DNA from: Bacteroidota bacterium
GTDB taxonomy: Bacteria > Bacteroidota > Bacteroidia > Flavobacteriales > Flavobacteriaceae
DNA: 34,939 nt
Reading direction: 5' to 3'
NCBI GenBank assembly: GCA_024280815.1
Contig: JAJRPL010000044.1
Coordinates: 1 to 34,939, forward strand
The notes beneath the pieces were generated by a model, which was given only the letters and a program-made list of their open reading frames with translations, was not told the DNA's origin and did not search any database. The translations under genes and the position numbers were made by a program. Below are positions 1 to 10,393 of this stretch, piece by piece (the stretch's first letter is position 1; each line of letters opens with the position of its first letter).

Positions 1-258
1 CGAAGAATTGATCGACTAGGCTTTAATGACTTTGCCATCTGTATGGCAAAAACACAAAAATCTTTTTCTGATAATGAAAAGTTAATTGGTAGACCAACAG
101 GGTTTAGAGTAACTGTACGTGAGATAGAAATTGCTGCGGGTGCTCAGTTTTTAATTCCTATTTTAGGTAAAATGATGCGTATGCCAGGTTTGCCAGCAAC
201 ACCAGCCTCTGAAAACATGAGTATTGATGAAAATGGCACGATTTCTGGATTGTCATAA
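1..258 (+). CDS. fhs: Formate--tetrahydrofolate ligase, C-terminal fragment (5' truncated by window)
   Basis: Frame open from base 1: RRIDRLGFNDFAICMAKTQKSFSDN...GRPTGFRVTVREIEIAAGAQFLIPILGKMMRMPGLPATPASENM, matching the conserved Fhs C-terminus (ICMAKTQ.SFSDN, MPGLP..PA.E). Confidence 0.93.
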   Translation, partial: RRIDRLGFNDFAICMAKTQKSFSDNEKLIGRPTGFRVTVREIEIAAGAQFLIPILGKMMRMPGLPATPASENMSIDENGTISGLS

Positions 259-294
259 AATAGTATATTTGTCGAATCTTAATAAACTAAAATA

Positions 295-1248
295 ATGAAA
301 ACAAAACTAGTATTGATCTTAAGCTTATTAATTGTAACTGCAAGTTATAGTCAACATGAACCCGTAATTCCGCCATCAGCTGTAGAAGTAACTATTGACA
401 GCCTTACTGTAAAAAAACACCTCTATACATTGTCTGATGATGCTATGGAAGGTAGAAAAATTGGAACGCCAGGTATTGAAAAAGCAGCACAATACATAGA
501 ATCTGAATTTGAGAGAATTGGTTTGGGGAAGTTTAAAGACTTGACTTCATTTCGTCAGAATTTTCAATAAGACGAAATGGATTTATTTAATATTATAGGT
601 GTTTTAGAAGGTCGTAGTAAAAAAGATGAATATGTTGTCGTTTCTGCACATTATGATCATTTAGGATTGAAAAGTAGCGGAAGCGATAAAATTTATAATG
701 GTGCTGATGATGATGCTTCCGGTGTTTCTGCGGTATTGGCGTTAGCTGAATACTTTAAAGCAAAAGGAACTAATGAGCGAACTATTGTATTTGTAACCTT
801 TACAGGTGAAGAAGCAGGCATGTTAGGTTCAACCTATTTCGGAACACAAATTGATGCCTCTAACTATGTTGCAGGTATCAATATTGAAATGATTGGGAAG
901 GAATCTAAATTCGGATCAAAAACTGCATGGTTGACTGGTTTTGACCGTTCTGATTTTGGAAAGATTATCCAGAAAAATTTAGAAGGTACAGCCTATAAAT
1001 TATACCCTGACCCTTATACAGGTTATAATTTGTTTTTCAGATCTGACAATGCTTCCATGGCAAAATTAGGAATACCAGCTCATACATTTTCTACTGGGCC
1101 ATTAGATAATGACAAACATTATCATAAAGTATCTGATGAAGCTGAAACATTAAATGTGACCACAATTACTGAAACGATTAAAGCCATTGCTAAAGGTACA
1201 GAGAGTATTATAAGAGGTGTTGACACACCTTCTAGAATAAAAGATTAA
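295..1248 (+). pseudogene. M28-family metallopeptidase interrupted by one in-frame TAA (568-570)
   Basis: ORFs 295..570 and 577..1248 are in the same frame: ...SFRQNFQ*DEMDLFNIIGVLEG...VVSAHYDHLG...GADDDASGVSAVLALAEYF...GEEAGMLGS. M28 metal-binding motifs are in the second part, signal peptide in the first. Confidence 0.8.
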
Positions 1249-1310
1249 TTAATGATGTTACAAAATTAAATTTTGTACGTCTTGTAAACTATACAACTAA
1301 AATTAAACGA

Positions 1311-3200
1311 ATGAGAAAAGTAATAATTACACTATTTACAGCCCTAGTATTGGTGAGCTGTAGCACAACAAAAACAACAACTAATGATTTAGCAACACAA
1401 ATACCTATAAGTACTGCTATAGATTTAACTCAAGTAAAAGATGATAAAGTACCCGTTACTATTAACCCCGGAAGGTTTACTGCAGAAACAGTTACCTATA
1501 GATTACCAAAAGTAATTCCAGGCACATATGCTATAAGTAATTTTGGAAAGTATGTTGATGATTTTAAAGCCTATGATTATAAAGGTAATGTATTAACTGT
1601 TACAAAAACAGACACAAATACTTGGACAATTACTAATGCCAGTAATTTAGATAAAATAGAATATAATGTTAATGACACCTTTGATGTTGAAGTTACTGGT
1701 GGAATAGGTAAAGAAGTACCTTTTTCTCCTTCAGGCACAAATATTGAGCCGGCTAATTATGTCTTGAACCTTCATGGATTTATTGGATATTTTGATTCAC
1801 TTAAGAACAATCAATATAAATTAGACGTAACAGCACCTTCATCTTTTATACGCTCTTCAGCATTAAAAAGTACAGGTACTACAACTAGTGAAGACGGATC
1901 AAAAACTACCACCAGTTATTTAGCAACAAGATATTTTGACATTACTGACAACCCAATGATGTATGGTAAATTAGATGTAGAAGAGTTTCAGGTTGGAGAT
2001 ATAAAAATTGTATTGAGTGTTTATTCTCCAAATAAAATACATAATGCTAAAAAAATTAAAGAGACTATGCATAAAATGATGTTAGCTCAAAAAGCTTATT
2101 TAGGCGATATAAATTCTACTACTAGATATGATATTTTTCTGTATTTAGCTGAACAAGGAGAAAAATCTCCTAAAGGTTATGGAGCTTTAGAGCACCATAC
2201 ATCTACCGTTGTAGTTTTACCTGAAGCAATGCCAGAAGAAGCATTAGACAAGAGTATGGTTGATGTTGTTTCTCATGAGTTTTTTCATATTGTAACACCT
2301 TTAAGTGTACATTCAGAAGATGTTCATTATTTTGATTATAATAAACCTACATTTTCTAAACATTTATGGATGTATGAAGGGGTAACAGAATATTTTGCTA
2401 ACTTATTTCAAATAAATCAAGGTTTGGTTTCTGAAAATGAGTTTTATACAAAAATACTAGGTAAAATTCAGGCAGCTTCTAGTTTAGATGATACCATGAG
2501 CTTTACTAAAATGAGTGAAAATATTTTAGAAAAACCTTATGCTAATAATTATTTAAATGTTTATCAAAAAGGTGCTTTGATAGGAATGTGTATTGATATT
2601 TTAATGCGTGAAGAGAGTAATGGTACAAGGGGTATATTATCTTTAATGAAAGAATTATCTTTAAAATATGGAAAAAACAAACCTTTTGAAGATGATAAAT
2701 TAATTGAAGAAATTACTGCCATGACATATCCTTCTGTAGGTGAGTTTTTAACTACACATGTAGTGGGTACTACACCCATAAATTATAATGTTTTTTTTGC
2801 AAAAGTAGGGTTAGAAGTTGCTGAAAGTAACGTTGAAACTAACTACATGCAAAATGCTGGTGCTTTAATTATTAGAGGTGACCAAGAAAAAGGAACTATC
2901 TTTTTTAATAATTTAGTTACCGAAAATAGCTTTTGGAATGAGCAAGGTGTACAAGCAAATGATGTTATTAAAAGTATTGATGGAACTGTTTTAACCATAC
3001 AAAATGCAAATCAAATAATTGGACAGGCTTTTTCTTGGAAACCTGGAAAAGAAATTGAAGTAGTATTAGATAGAAACGGACAGGAAGTTGTTATCAAAAC
3101 AACGCTTACACAATCTTATACTAAAGGCAAAAATTTAAAATCTAAAGCAGGAATAACTGATAAGCAAGTAGCATTAAAAAAAGCTTGGTTAAAAGGGTAA
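1311..3200 (+). CDS. M61-family (glycyl aminopeptidase-like) lipoprotein with C-terminal PDZ domain
   Basis: Lipobox-like LVLVSCS; zinc motif HEFFHIVTPLSVHSEDVHYFDYNKPTFSKHLWMYEGVTEYFA; PDZ-like C-terminus (NDVIKSIDGTVLTIQNANQI). Confidence 0.88.
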   Translation: MRKVIITLFTALVLVSCSTTKTTTNDLATQIPISTAIDLTQVKDDKVPVTINPGRFTAETVTYRLPKVIPGTYAISNFGKYVDDFKAYDYKGNVLTVTKTDTNTWTITNASNLDKIEYNVNDTFDVEVTGGIGKEVPFSPSGTNIEPANYVLNLHGFIGYFDSLKNNQYKLDVTAPSSFIRSSALKSTGTTTSEDGSKTTTSYLATRYFDITDNPMMYGKLDVEEFQVGDIKIVLSVYSPNKIHNAKKIKETMHKMMLAQKAYLGDINSTTRYDIFLYLAEQGEKSPKGYGALEHHTSTVVVLPEAMPEEALDKSMVDVVSHEFFHIVTPLSVHSEDVHYFDYNKPTFSKHLWMYEGVTEYFANLFQINQGLVSENEFYTKILGKIQAASSLDDTMSFTKMSENILEKPYANNYLNVYQKGALIGMCIDILMREESNGTRGILSLMKELSLKYGKNKPFEDDKLIEEITAMTYPSVGEFLTTHVVGTTPINYNVFFAKVGLEVAESNVETNYMQNAGALIIRGDQEKGTIFFNNLVTENSFWNEQGVQANDVIKSIDGTVLTIQNANQIIGQAFSWKPGKEIEVVLDRNGQEVVIKTTLTQSYTKGKNLKSKAGITDKQVALKKAWLKG

Positions 3201-3211
3201 TATCAGGTAAG

Positions 3212-3249
3212 AAAAAAGTCCTGAGTGATTAATCATTCAGGACTTTTTT
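3212..3249. terminator. Bidirectional intrinsic terminator between convergent genes
   Basis: AAAAAAGTCCTGA gtgattaatcat TCAGGACTTTTTTT: perfect arms with T tracts on both strands. Confidence 0.9.
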
Positions 3250-3267
3250 TAATATTATTTAATGTAC

Positions 3268-3930
3268 TTATTTTGCATTTGGCATTTCTAATTTTTCATA
3301 ACCTTCTGGAACAGTCATATCAAATTTACTATCATCTACACTTTCACTTTTAATTTCAGTAACTTCCATAATAGTGTCCATATCCATTCCATTTTGATTC
3401 ATACTGATATTCATATATAAAGGAAATCCTTTTATTTTACCTCCCAATGCAGCACTATATTGTTCTTGAGCTACAATTTTATCAGTAACAAACATTTTTA
3501 TTTTCAATTCTACACCTTGTTGTTTAGTAACAACATCATACCCTTTACATTCATACCCGGCTACAGTTTTAGTTTCTCCATTTGGAGTAACTGTTATTTC
3601 TTTTAATTCTTCTTCAGATTTTTTAAGACTTTGTTTAATATATTTTTTACCCATCATAGGGTTATCCATTAAAGTAAGAGTTTCTTTAGTGTCATTATTA
3701 ATAATAGAAGTGGTTTTACCAGCCATGGGGTTATCCATTTCTGTTCTTCCCTTATTTCCTTTAAAATAGGTTATCGTAGATAAGTCTCCTAGCATGGCAA
3801 ACGCTGCTTTCATTTGTTCATTATCACTACTCATGGTTACTTTTGTAGAAATAACACCTTCTTTAATTTCTTTTTGAGCAAAAAGACTTACGCTCATAGT
3901 TACTAGTAATACTAAAATAATTTTTTTCAT
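3268..3930 (-). CDS. Exported DUF4412-like protein
   Basis: Signal peptide MKKIILVLLVTMSVSLFAQ; TKTVAGYECKGYDV motif typical of DUF4412-type proteins. Confidence 0.65.
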   Translation of the reverse strand: MKKIILVLLVTMSVSLFAQKEIKEGVISTKVTMSSDNEQMKAAFAMLGDLSTITYFKGNKGRTEMDNPMAGKTTSIINNDTKETLTLMDNPMMGKKYIKQSLKKSEEELKEITVTPNGETKTVAGYECKGYDVVTKQQGVELKIKMFVTDKIVAQEQYSAALGGKIKGFPLYMNISMNQNGMDMDTIMEVTEIKSESVDDSKFDMTVPEGYEKLEMPNAK

Positions 3931-3951
3931 AGTTCTTTTTTTAAGATTGAT

Positions 3952-4878
3952 TTAAAGTTCTAATAATCCGTTTGTTTTTTTAACTGCAGCTGCACTTTCT
4001 TGCATTTTTGATTTTTCTGCATCTGTTAGCTTTATTTTTACAATTCTTTCAATACCGTTTTTACCTAAAATTACAGGTACACCAATAGAAATGTCAGTCA
4101 AATCATATTCACCTTCTAATAAGGTCGAGACAGGAAACATTTTATGCGTATCGCAGGCAATAGCTTGAACCATACCAGAAACTGCAGCACCAGGTGCATA
4201 CCAAGCAGAAGTACCTAATAAACCTGTTAGTGTTGCACCACCAACTTTAGTATCTGCGGCTACTTTTTCTAAACGATCTTCAGATAAAAATTCAGTTACA
4301 GGAACACTATTTCTTGTTGCTAAACGTGTTAACGGAATCATTCCTTTGTCAGAATGACCTCCAATTACCATGCCGTTAATATCATATATTGGAGCTTCTA
4401 AAGCTTCCGCCAAACGATATTTAAAACGAGCAGAGTCTAAAGCACCACCCATACCAATAATTCTATTTTTTGCTATTCCAGTAGTTTTATGCACCAAATA
4501 AGCCATCGTATCCATAGGGTTACTTACTATAATAAGTATGGTGTTTGGTGAATGTTCTAATAAATTGGAAGATACCATTTTTACGATTCCTGCATTGATA
4601 CCAATTAATTCTTCACGAGTCATTCCTGGTTTTCGTGGTATGCCAGAAGTAATTACACAAACATCACTATTCGCTGTTTTAGAATAATCGTTGGTTATTC
4701 CGGTAATTTTAGTGTCAAATCCGTTTAAAGAAGCGGTTTGCATTAAATCCATTGCTTTACCTTCAGCAAAACCTTCTTTAATATCTAAAATTACAACTTC
4801 AGAAGCGAAATTTTTAATGGCTATGTATTCTGCACAACTTGCACCTACTGCTCCTGCACCTACTACTGTTACTTTCAT
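3952..4878 (-). CDS. mdh: Malate dehydrogenase
   Basis: MKVTVVGAGAVGASCAEYIA; SGIPRKPGMTREELIGINAGIV; IIVSNPMDTMAYLVHKTTG; VIGGHSDKGMIPLTRLA. Confidence 0.96.
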   Translation of the reverse strand: MKVTVVGAGAVGASCAEYIAIKNFASEVVILDIKEGFAEGKAMDLMQTASLNGFDTKITGITNDYSKTANSDVCVITSGIPRKPGMTREELIGINAGIVKMVSSNLLEHSPNTILIIVSNPMDTMAYLVHKTTGIAKNRIIGMGGALDSARFKYRLAEALEAPIYDINGMVIGGHSDKGMIPLTRLATRNSVPVTEFLSEDRLEKVAADTKVGGATLTGLLGTSAWYAPGAAVSGMVQAIACDTHKMFPVSTLLEGEYDLTDISIGVPVILGKNGIERIVKIKLTDAEKSKMQESAAAVKKTNGLLEL

Positions 4879-4905
4879 TGTATTAATTTTTATATTAGTT
4901 GATGG

Positions 4906-6870
<1,965 letters not shown>

Positions 6871-6881
6871 TCAAGAACATA

Positions 6882-6889
6882 CAAATATA
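6882..6889 (-). promoter_or_regulatory. Bacteroidota -7 element (TATATTTG) upstream of gyrB
   Basis: Minus strand TATATTTG matches TAnnTTTG, 39 bp before the gyrB ATG. Confidence 0.6.
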
Positions 6890-6892
6890 AAA

Positions 6893-6916
6893 AAACACGT
6901 TCTTTTGAACGTGTTT
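6893..6916 (-). terminator. Hairpin/terminator, family 2, downstream of tandem unit A
   Basis: AAACACGTTC TTTT GAACGTGTTT followed by T tract on minus strand. Confidence 0.75.
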
Positions 6917-6996
6917 AATAGGTGATTAATAACGGAAGTTATTAACAAGTTTTCCCAGCTTTTAATGAACTTAAAAACATTTCTTTTTATATAAAA

Positions 6997-7032
6997 GAAA
7001 CAGCCTAATATAGAAATACATTAAACTGTTTC
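6997..7032 (-). terminator. Hairpin, family 1 (GAAACAG...CTGTTTC), downstream of tandem unit A
   Basis: GAAACAG(6997-7003)...CTGTTTC(7026-7032), homologous to copies at 7629, 8162 and 8584. Confidence 0.7.
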
Positions 7033-7077
7033 AACTCATCATAGCAATTAATTCTTTGTATCACTATAATAAATTTG

Positions 7078-7389
7078 TTATAAATCTTTTTGCTCTATAA
7101 TTTTACCTGCATTATTAAATAATACTTCAATACTAGCCGTATCGTCTTTAGTCAATTGCACATAATATACTTCTTGACCATCTAATATTGATTTAAAAGC
7201 TTTACCTGCTGTATAATTAGAAAATTCTGAAGTTATAGCATTGGTAATTGCTTCAGGTAATTCACCTACTTGAATTTCACTTTTTTCTTGTTGGATAGTC
7301 TCTGCAGTGGCTTCAACTACATCTTGAGCGAATACGGTACTTGTTAAACTTAATGTCACAAATACAATTAAATAACTTAGCTTTCTCAT
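7078..7389 (-). CDS. Small exported PepSY-like protein (tandem unit A)
   Basis: MRKLSYLIVFVTLSLTSTVFAQ signal peptide; IQVGELPEAITNAITSEFSNYTAGKAFKSILDGQEVYYVQLTKDDTASIEVLFNNAGKII, PepSY-like. Confidence 0.75.
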   Translation of the reverse strand: MRKLSYLIVFVTLSLTSTVFAQDVVEATAETIQQEKSEIQVGELPEAITNAITSEFSNYTAGKAFKSILDGQEVYYVQLTKDDTASIEVLFNNAGKIIEQKDL

Positions 7390-7420
7390 GATTTTTATTT
7401 TTAATAATTTTTTGTTGATT

Positions 7421-7455
7421 CAAATGTAAATAGAGAATCTAAAGAGAATCTTAAG
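7421..7455 (-). promoter_or_regulatory. Promoter with 11-bp tandem direct repeat (unit A)
   Basis: -7 TACATTTG (7421-7428, minus), 3 bp gap, AGAGAATCTAA + AGAGAATCTTA (7432-7453). Confidence 0.75.
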
Positions 7456-7496
7456 TGTTTTTTTGAGTTAATAAAAGACATTATTAAAATAAAAAA

Positions 7497-7519
7497 AACA
7501 CGCTCAACAAAAGCGTGTT
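7497..7519 (-). terminator. Hairpin, family 2, downstream of unit B
   Basis: AACACGCT caacaaa AGCGTGTT with T tract on minus strand. Confidence 0.75.
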
Positions 7520-7628
7520 TTTTAAACGTTGTTCAATAATTTTGTAATATCGAACGTATTCTCAAAAATAGAGAGAAGTGTTTAAATTTAGAGTGTTTAT
7601 TATATTTTAATAAGTTGATTTGGAAAAA

Positions 7629-7668
7629 GAAACAGCTTAACTTTGTAGTAAAAACATTAAGCTGTTTC
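7629..7668 (-). terminator. Hairpin, family 1, downstream of unit B
   Basis: GAAACAGCTTAA...TTAAGCTGTTTC (12-bp arms) then TCTTTTTCC on minus strand. Confidence 0.8.
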
Positions 7669-7708
7669 AGTAAAAGCAATCAACCCAATTTGCTTTATTT
7701 TTTAACAA

Positions 7709-7924
7709 TTACTCAGGATTTTCAACTTCCTCAGTAGCTTCCTCAACTTCATCTTCTTTTTTATCATCAACGGCTTCTGTTGCTTCTTCGGTAGCTTCAA
7801 CTTCGGTAGCTTCAACTTCTGTTGCTTCAACAGCTTCTTCTACTGCTGTTTCTTCTTGTGCGAATGTATTTGTACTGATTAAACATAATGCAGCAAATAC
7901 AAATAGGTAACTTAACTTTTTCAT
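7709..7924 (-). CDS. Small exported acidic low-complexity protein (unit B)
   Basis: MKKLSYLFVFAALCLISTNTFAQ signal peptide; VEATEVEATEVEATEEATEAV repeats; C-term EDEVEEATEEVENPE. Confidence 0.75.
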   Translation of the reverse strand: MKKLSYLFVFAALCLISTNTFAQEETAVEEAVEATEVEATEVEATEEATEAVDDKKEDEVEEATEEVENPE

Positions 7925-7966
7925 AATTTTTGTTTTTAATTATTAGTGTTAATTGTTTTGTTATGA

Positions 7967-8001
7967 CAAACGTAAGAAGAGAATCTAAAGAGAATCTAAA
8001 G
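7967..8001 (-). promoter_or_regulatory. Promoter with 11-bp tandem direct repeat (unit B)
   Basis: -7 TACGTTTG (7967-7974), 3 bp gap, AGAGAATCTAA x2 (7978-7999). Confidence 0.8.
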
Positions 8002-8063
8002 TATTGAATATACTTTTTCGGAGTAAAGTTAGAGATGTTTGGATAGAGTTATGTTACAAAAAA

Positions 8064-8085
8064 AACACGCTATATAAAGCGTGTT
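8064..8085 (-). terminator. Hairpin, family 2, downstream of unit C
   Basis: AACACGCT atataa AGCGTGTT. Confidence 0.75.
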
Positions 8086-8161
8086 TTAATCAATTTCTCT
8101 TAGGGGAGAAATTTTTAAACTTAGAGTGTTTATTGTATTCTGATAAGTTGATTTGGAAAAA

Positions 8162-8202
8162 GAAACAGCTTAATTTTGTAGTAAAATATATTAAGCTGTT
8201 TC
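8162..8202 (-). terminator. Hairpin, family 1, downstream of unit C
   Basis: GAAACAGCTTAA...TTAAGCTGTTTC. Confidence 0.8.
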
Positions 8203-8243
8203 AATTAAAAGCAATCAACCCAATTTGCTTTGTTTTTTAACAA

Positions 8244-8483
8244 TTACTCAGGATTTTCAACTTCCTCAGCAGCTTCTTCAACTTCATCTTCTTTTTTAGC
8301 TTCAACAGTTTTTTTAGCTTCAACAGTAGCATCAGTTGCTTCATCTACAACTTCTTCAGTTGCTTCAACAGCTTCTTCTGTAACTTCAACAGCTTCTTCA
8401 GTTGCTGTTTCTTCTTGTGCGAATGTATTTGTACTGATTAAAAATAATGCAGTAAATACAAATAGGTAACTTAGCTTTTTCAT
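8244..8483 (-). CDS. Small exported acidic low-complexity protein (unit C)
   Basis: MKKLSYLFVFTALFLISTNTFAQEETATEEAVEVTEEAVEATEEVV...EDEVEEAAEEVENPE; paralogue of 7709..7924. Confidence 0.75.
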   Translation of the reverse strand: MKKLSYLFVFTALFLISTNTFAQEETATEEAVEVTEEAVEATEEVVDEATDATVEAKKTVEAKKEDEVEEAAEEVENPE

Positions 8484-8524
8484 GATTTTTGTTTTTAATT
8501 ATTAGTTTCTAATGTTTGTTATGA

Positions 8525-8559
8525 CAAATGTAAATATAGAATCTAAAGATATTCTAAAG
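8525..8559 (-). promoter_or_regulatory. Promoter with diverged 11-bp tandem direct repeat (unit C)
   Basis: -7 TACATTTG (8525-8532), 3 bp gap, ATAGAATCTAA + AGATATTCTAA (8536-8557). Confidence 0.7.
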
Positions 8560-8583
8560 TTATTGATTCTTTTAGTAAAAAAA

Positions 8584-8624
8584 GAAACAGCTTAATGTTG
8601 TAGTATAAAATATTAAGCTGTTTC
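8584..8624 (-). terminator. Hairpin, family 1, downstream of unit D
   Basis: GAAACAGCTTAA...TTAAGCTGTTTC. Confidence 0.8.
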
Positions 8625-8654
8625 AGTAAAAGCAATCAACCCACATTTACTTTA

Positions 8655-8948
8655 TTATTGTATTACTTTGCCTTCAGCATTATAATCTACTTCAATAGCT
8701 TCACCATCTTTAAATAATTGTATTGAATATATATATTGTCCGTTTTTTGAAGATGTAAAGACTTTTCCAACAGAGTATCCTTTATAATCTGTAGCCAATG
8801 CTTTTGCAATTGCTTCAGGAAGTTGATCTAAGTGAATTTCAGCTCTTTCTTGTTGAACCACTTTAGCTACTTGTTCTTCTTGTGCAAAAGTAGTTGTGTA
8901 GATTAAACTTAATAGTATGAATGCTATTAGAGTGCTTAATTTTCTCAT
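8655..8948 (-). CDS. Small exported PepSY-like protein (unit D); start trimmed to MRKLSTLIAF
   Basis: Signal peptide MRKLSTLIAFILLSLIYTTTFAQ; IHLDQLPEAIAKALATDYKGYSVGKVFTSSKNGQYIYSIQLFKDGEAIEVDYNAEGKVIQ; paralogue of 7078..7389. The longer ORF start (9023) would run through the shared promoter repeat. Confidence 0.75.
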   Translation of the reverse strand: MRKLSTLIAFILLSLIYTTTFAQEEQVAKVVQQERAEIHLDQLPEAIAKALATDYKGYSVGKVFTSSKNGQYIYSIQLFKDGEAIEVDYNAEGKVIQ

Positions 8949-8971
8949 GATGTTTATTTGTTTTGTTACCA

Positions 8972-9006
8972 TAAATATAGAAAGAGAATCTAAAGAGAAT
9001 CTAAAG
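8972..9006 (-). promoter_or_regulatory. Promoter with 11-bp tandem direct repeat (unit D)
   Basis: Weak -7 TATATTTA (8972-8979), 3 bp gap, AGAGAATCTAA x2 (8983-9004). Confidence 0.7.
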
Positions 9007-9088
9007 GTGATAGAGATATACAAGACATCCCTTTTAATCCCTCATTGAAGGTTTGTAAATTAAAATCTTTTTGGCCATCGCCCTGCGA

Positions 9089-10351
9089 TTAAAAAATAAC
9101 AGAAATGGTATGAATTTCTTTTTCACAACTATAATTAAGTTGCCAATTATTGACATCGCAAATTTGTTTGATAATTGCTAAACCCAACCCAAGAGAATCT
9201 TTTAGAGTACTTTCTTTTTTAAAGCGATTGAAAAGGTTTTTAGGATCACCCTTTAAAGGTTTTCCTGTATTAGAAAAGATTAGTGTATCTTTAGTATAAG
9301 TGATATTTATTTTTCCGTTAGGGATGTTATGCTTAATTGCATTGCTCAATAAGTTAGAAATTAAAGTATCTACTAATATTGTATTAGCAGAGCTGATGTG
9401 GTCAGACAACTCTGTCTGTATAGTGATGTTTTTATTAATGATGAAATCCTCGTAGTTTTCAAGTGATTTTTCAATTAACTTTTTAAAAGACACCTCTTCT
9501 TTATTACTAAATTGTTGATTTTCTACTTTTGCCAAGAGCAGTAGTGTCTTGTTTAATTTAGAAAGACGGTTTCCTGCTTGGTAAATGGATTGCAATTGTT
9601 CTGATTGTTCTTTTGTTAAGTCTGATGATTGTAATAAGAGTTCAATTTTTGATTTCATAATAGCTAAAGGAGTTTGCATTTCATGAGATGCATTTTCAGA
9701 AAACTCTTTTAAATTATTAAAATCAGATTGTAATTTTTGTGTTAAGCTTTTTATAGAAGTGTTCAACTCTTTAAATTCATCAATATCTGAAGGTACTAAT
9801 TCAATAGTGTTTTGGTTTTGTATAGAGAAATTTTTAAGCTTATCAATATTTGTATAAAAAGGTTTCCATATTTTTTTTGAAATCTGAGTATTTAATATCC
9901 AAAGCCCAGACAATAACAATAAAATAATAATAAAAGTAGTAATTAAAATTACCCATATAAAATCTTGATTTCTAACTAAAGAGTTTCGTGCAATTATTTT
10001 ATATCGAACACCTTGTAAGGTTTCATATGAGGTTAATTGTCTATATTTTTCAAACTCATCAACACCTTCTCCTTGAATGAGCCTAAGAATTAATGTGTCT
10101 TTGTAAATTATGGTGTCTTTTGGATATAATTTGTTTTCGGCTTCATTTAATTCTTCAGGTTCTTCAAATATGGTTAATGGAACATCATATTTTACTCTCT
10201 TAGCGACAATCTCTTTATTGTAAAATAACTGATTGTCTAACCTATTATTCATTACATTGGTTAATACAAAAATAAGTATGGCACCAGAAAGGATAAATAT
10301 AATAATCGATAACCATAAATAAGTTCTGCCAGTTTTCCGTATGAGTTTCAT
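9089..10351 (-). CDS. Two-component sensor histidine kinase
   Basis: Two TM segments flanking a short extracytoplasmic region; FSENASHEMQTPLAIMKSKIE H-box; LSNAIKHN N-box; GLGLAIIKQIC. Confidence 0.9.
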   Translation of the reverse strand: MKLIRKTGRTYLWLSIIIFILSGAILIFVLTNVMNNRLDNQLFYNKEIVAKRVKYDVPLTIFEEPEELNEAENKLYPKDTIIYKDTLILRLIQGEGVDEFEKYRQLTSYETLQGVRYKIIARNSLVRNQDFIWVILITTFIIILLLLSGLWILNTQISKKIWKPFYTNIDKLKNFSIQNQNTIELVPSDIDEFKELNTSIKSLTQKLQSDFNNLKEFSENASHEMQTPLAIMKSKIELLLQSSDLTKEQSEQLQSIYQAGNRLSKLNKTLLLLAKVENQQFSNKEEVSFKKLIEKSLENYEDFIINKNITIQTELSDHISSANTILVDTLISNLLSNAIKHNIPNGKINITYTKDTLIFSNTGKPLKGDPKNLFNRFKKESTLKDSLGLGLAIIKQICDVNNWQLNYSCEKEIHTISVIF

Positions 10352-10393
10352 AAGTATTTACTCAATGTGTTTAAGTTGCTAATTTTCGTATAA

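Noticed and set aside
8230-8469. Plus-strand Ser-rich ORF (STSSAASSTSSS...)
   Set aside because: Antisense mirror of the acidic repeat gene 8244..8483; composition follows from GAA/GCT-rich codons on the other strand.
7432-9006. Regularly recurring AGAGAATCTAA repeats as a CRISPR-like array
   Set aside because: Only paired 11-bp repeats about 450-560 bp apart with genes between; no spacers or cas genes. Better explained as promoter operators.
8949-9023. Upstream extension MYISITFRFSLDSLSIFMVTKQINI of the unit D protein
   Set aside because: It would read through the conserved operator/promoter; paralogues start at MRKLS/MKKLS.
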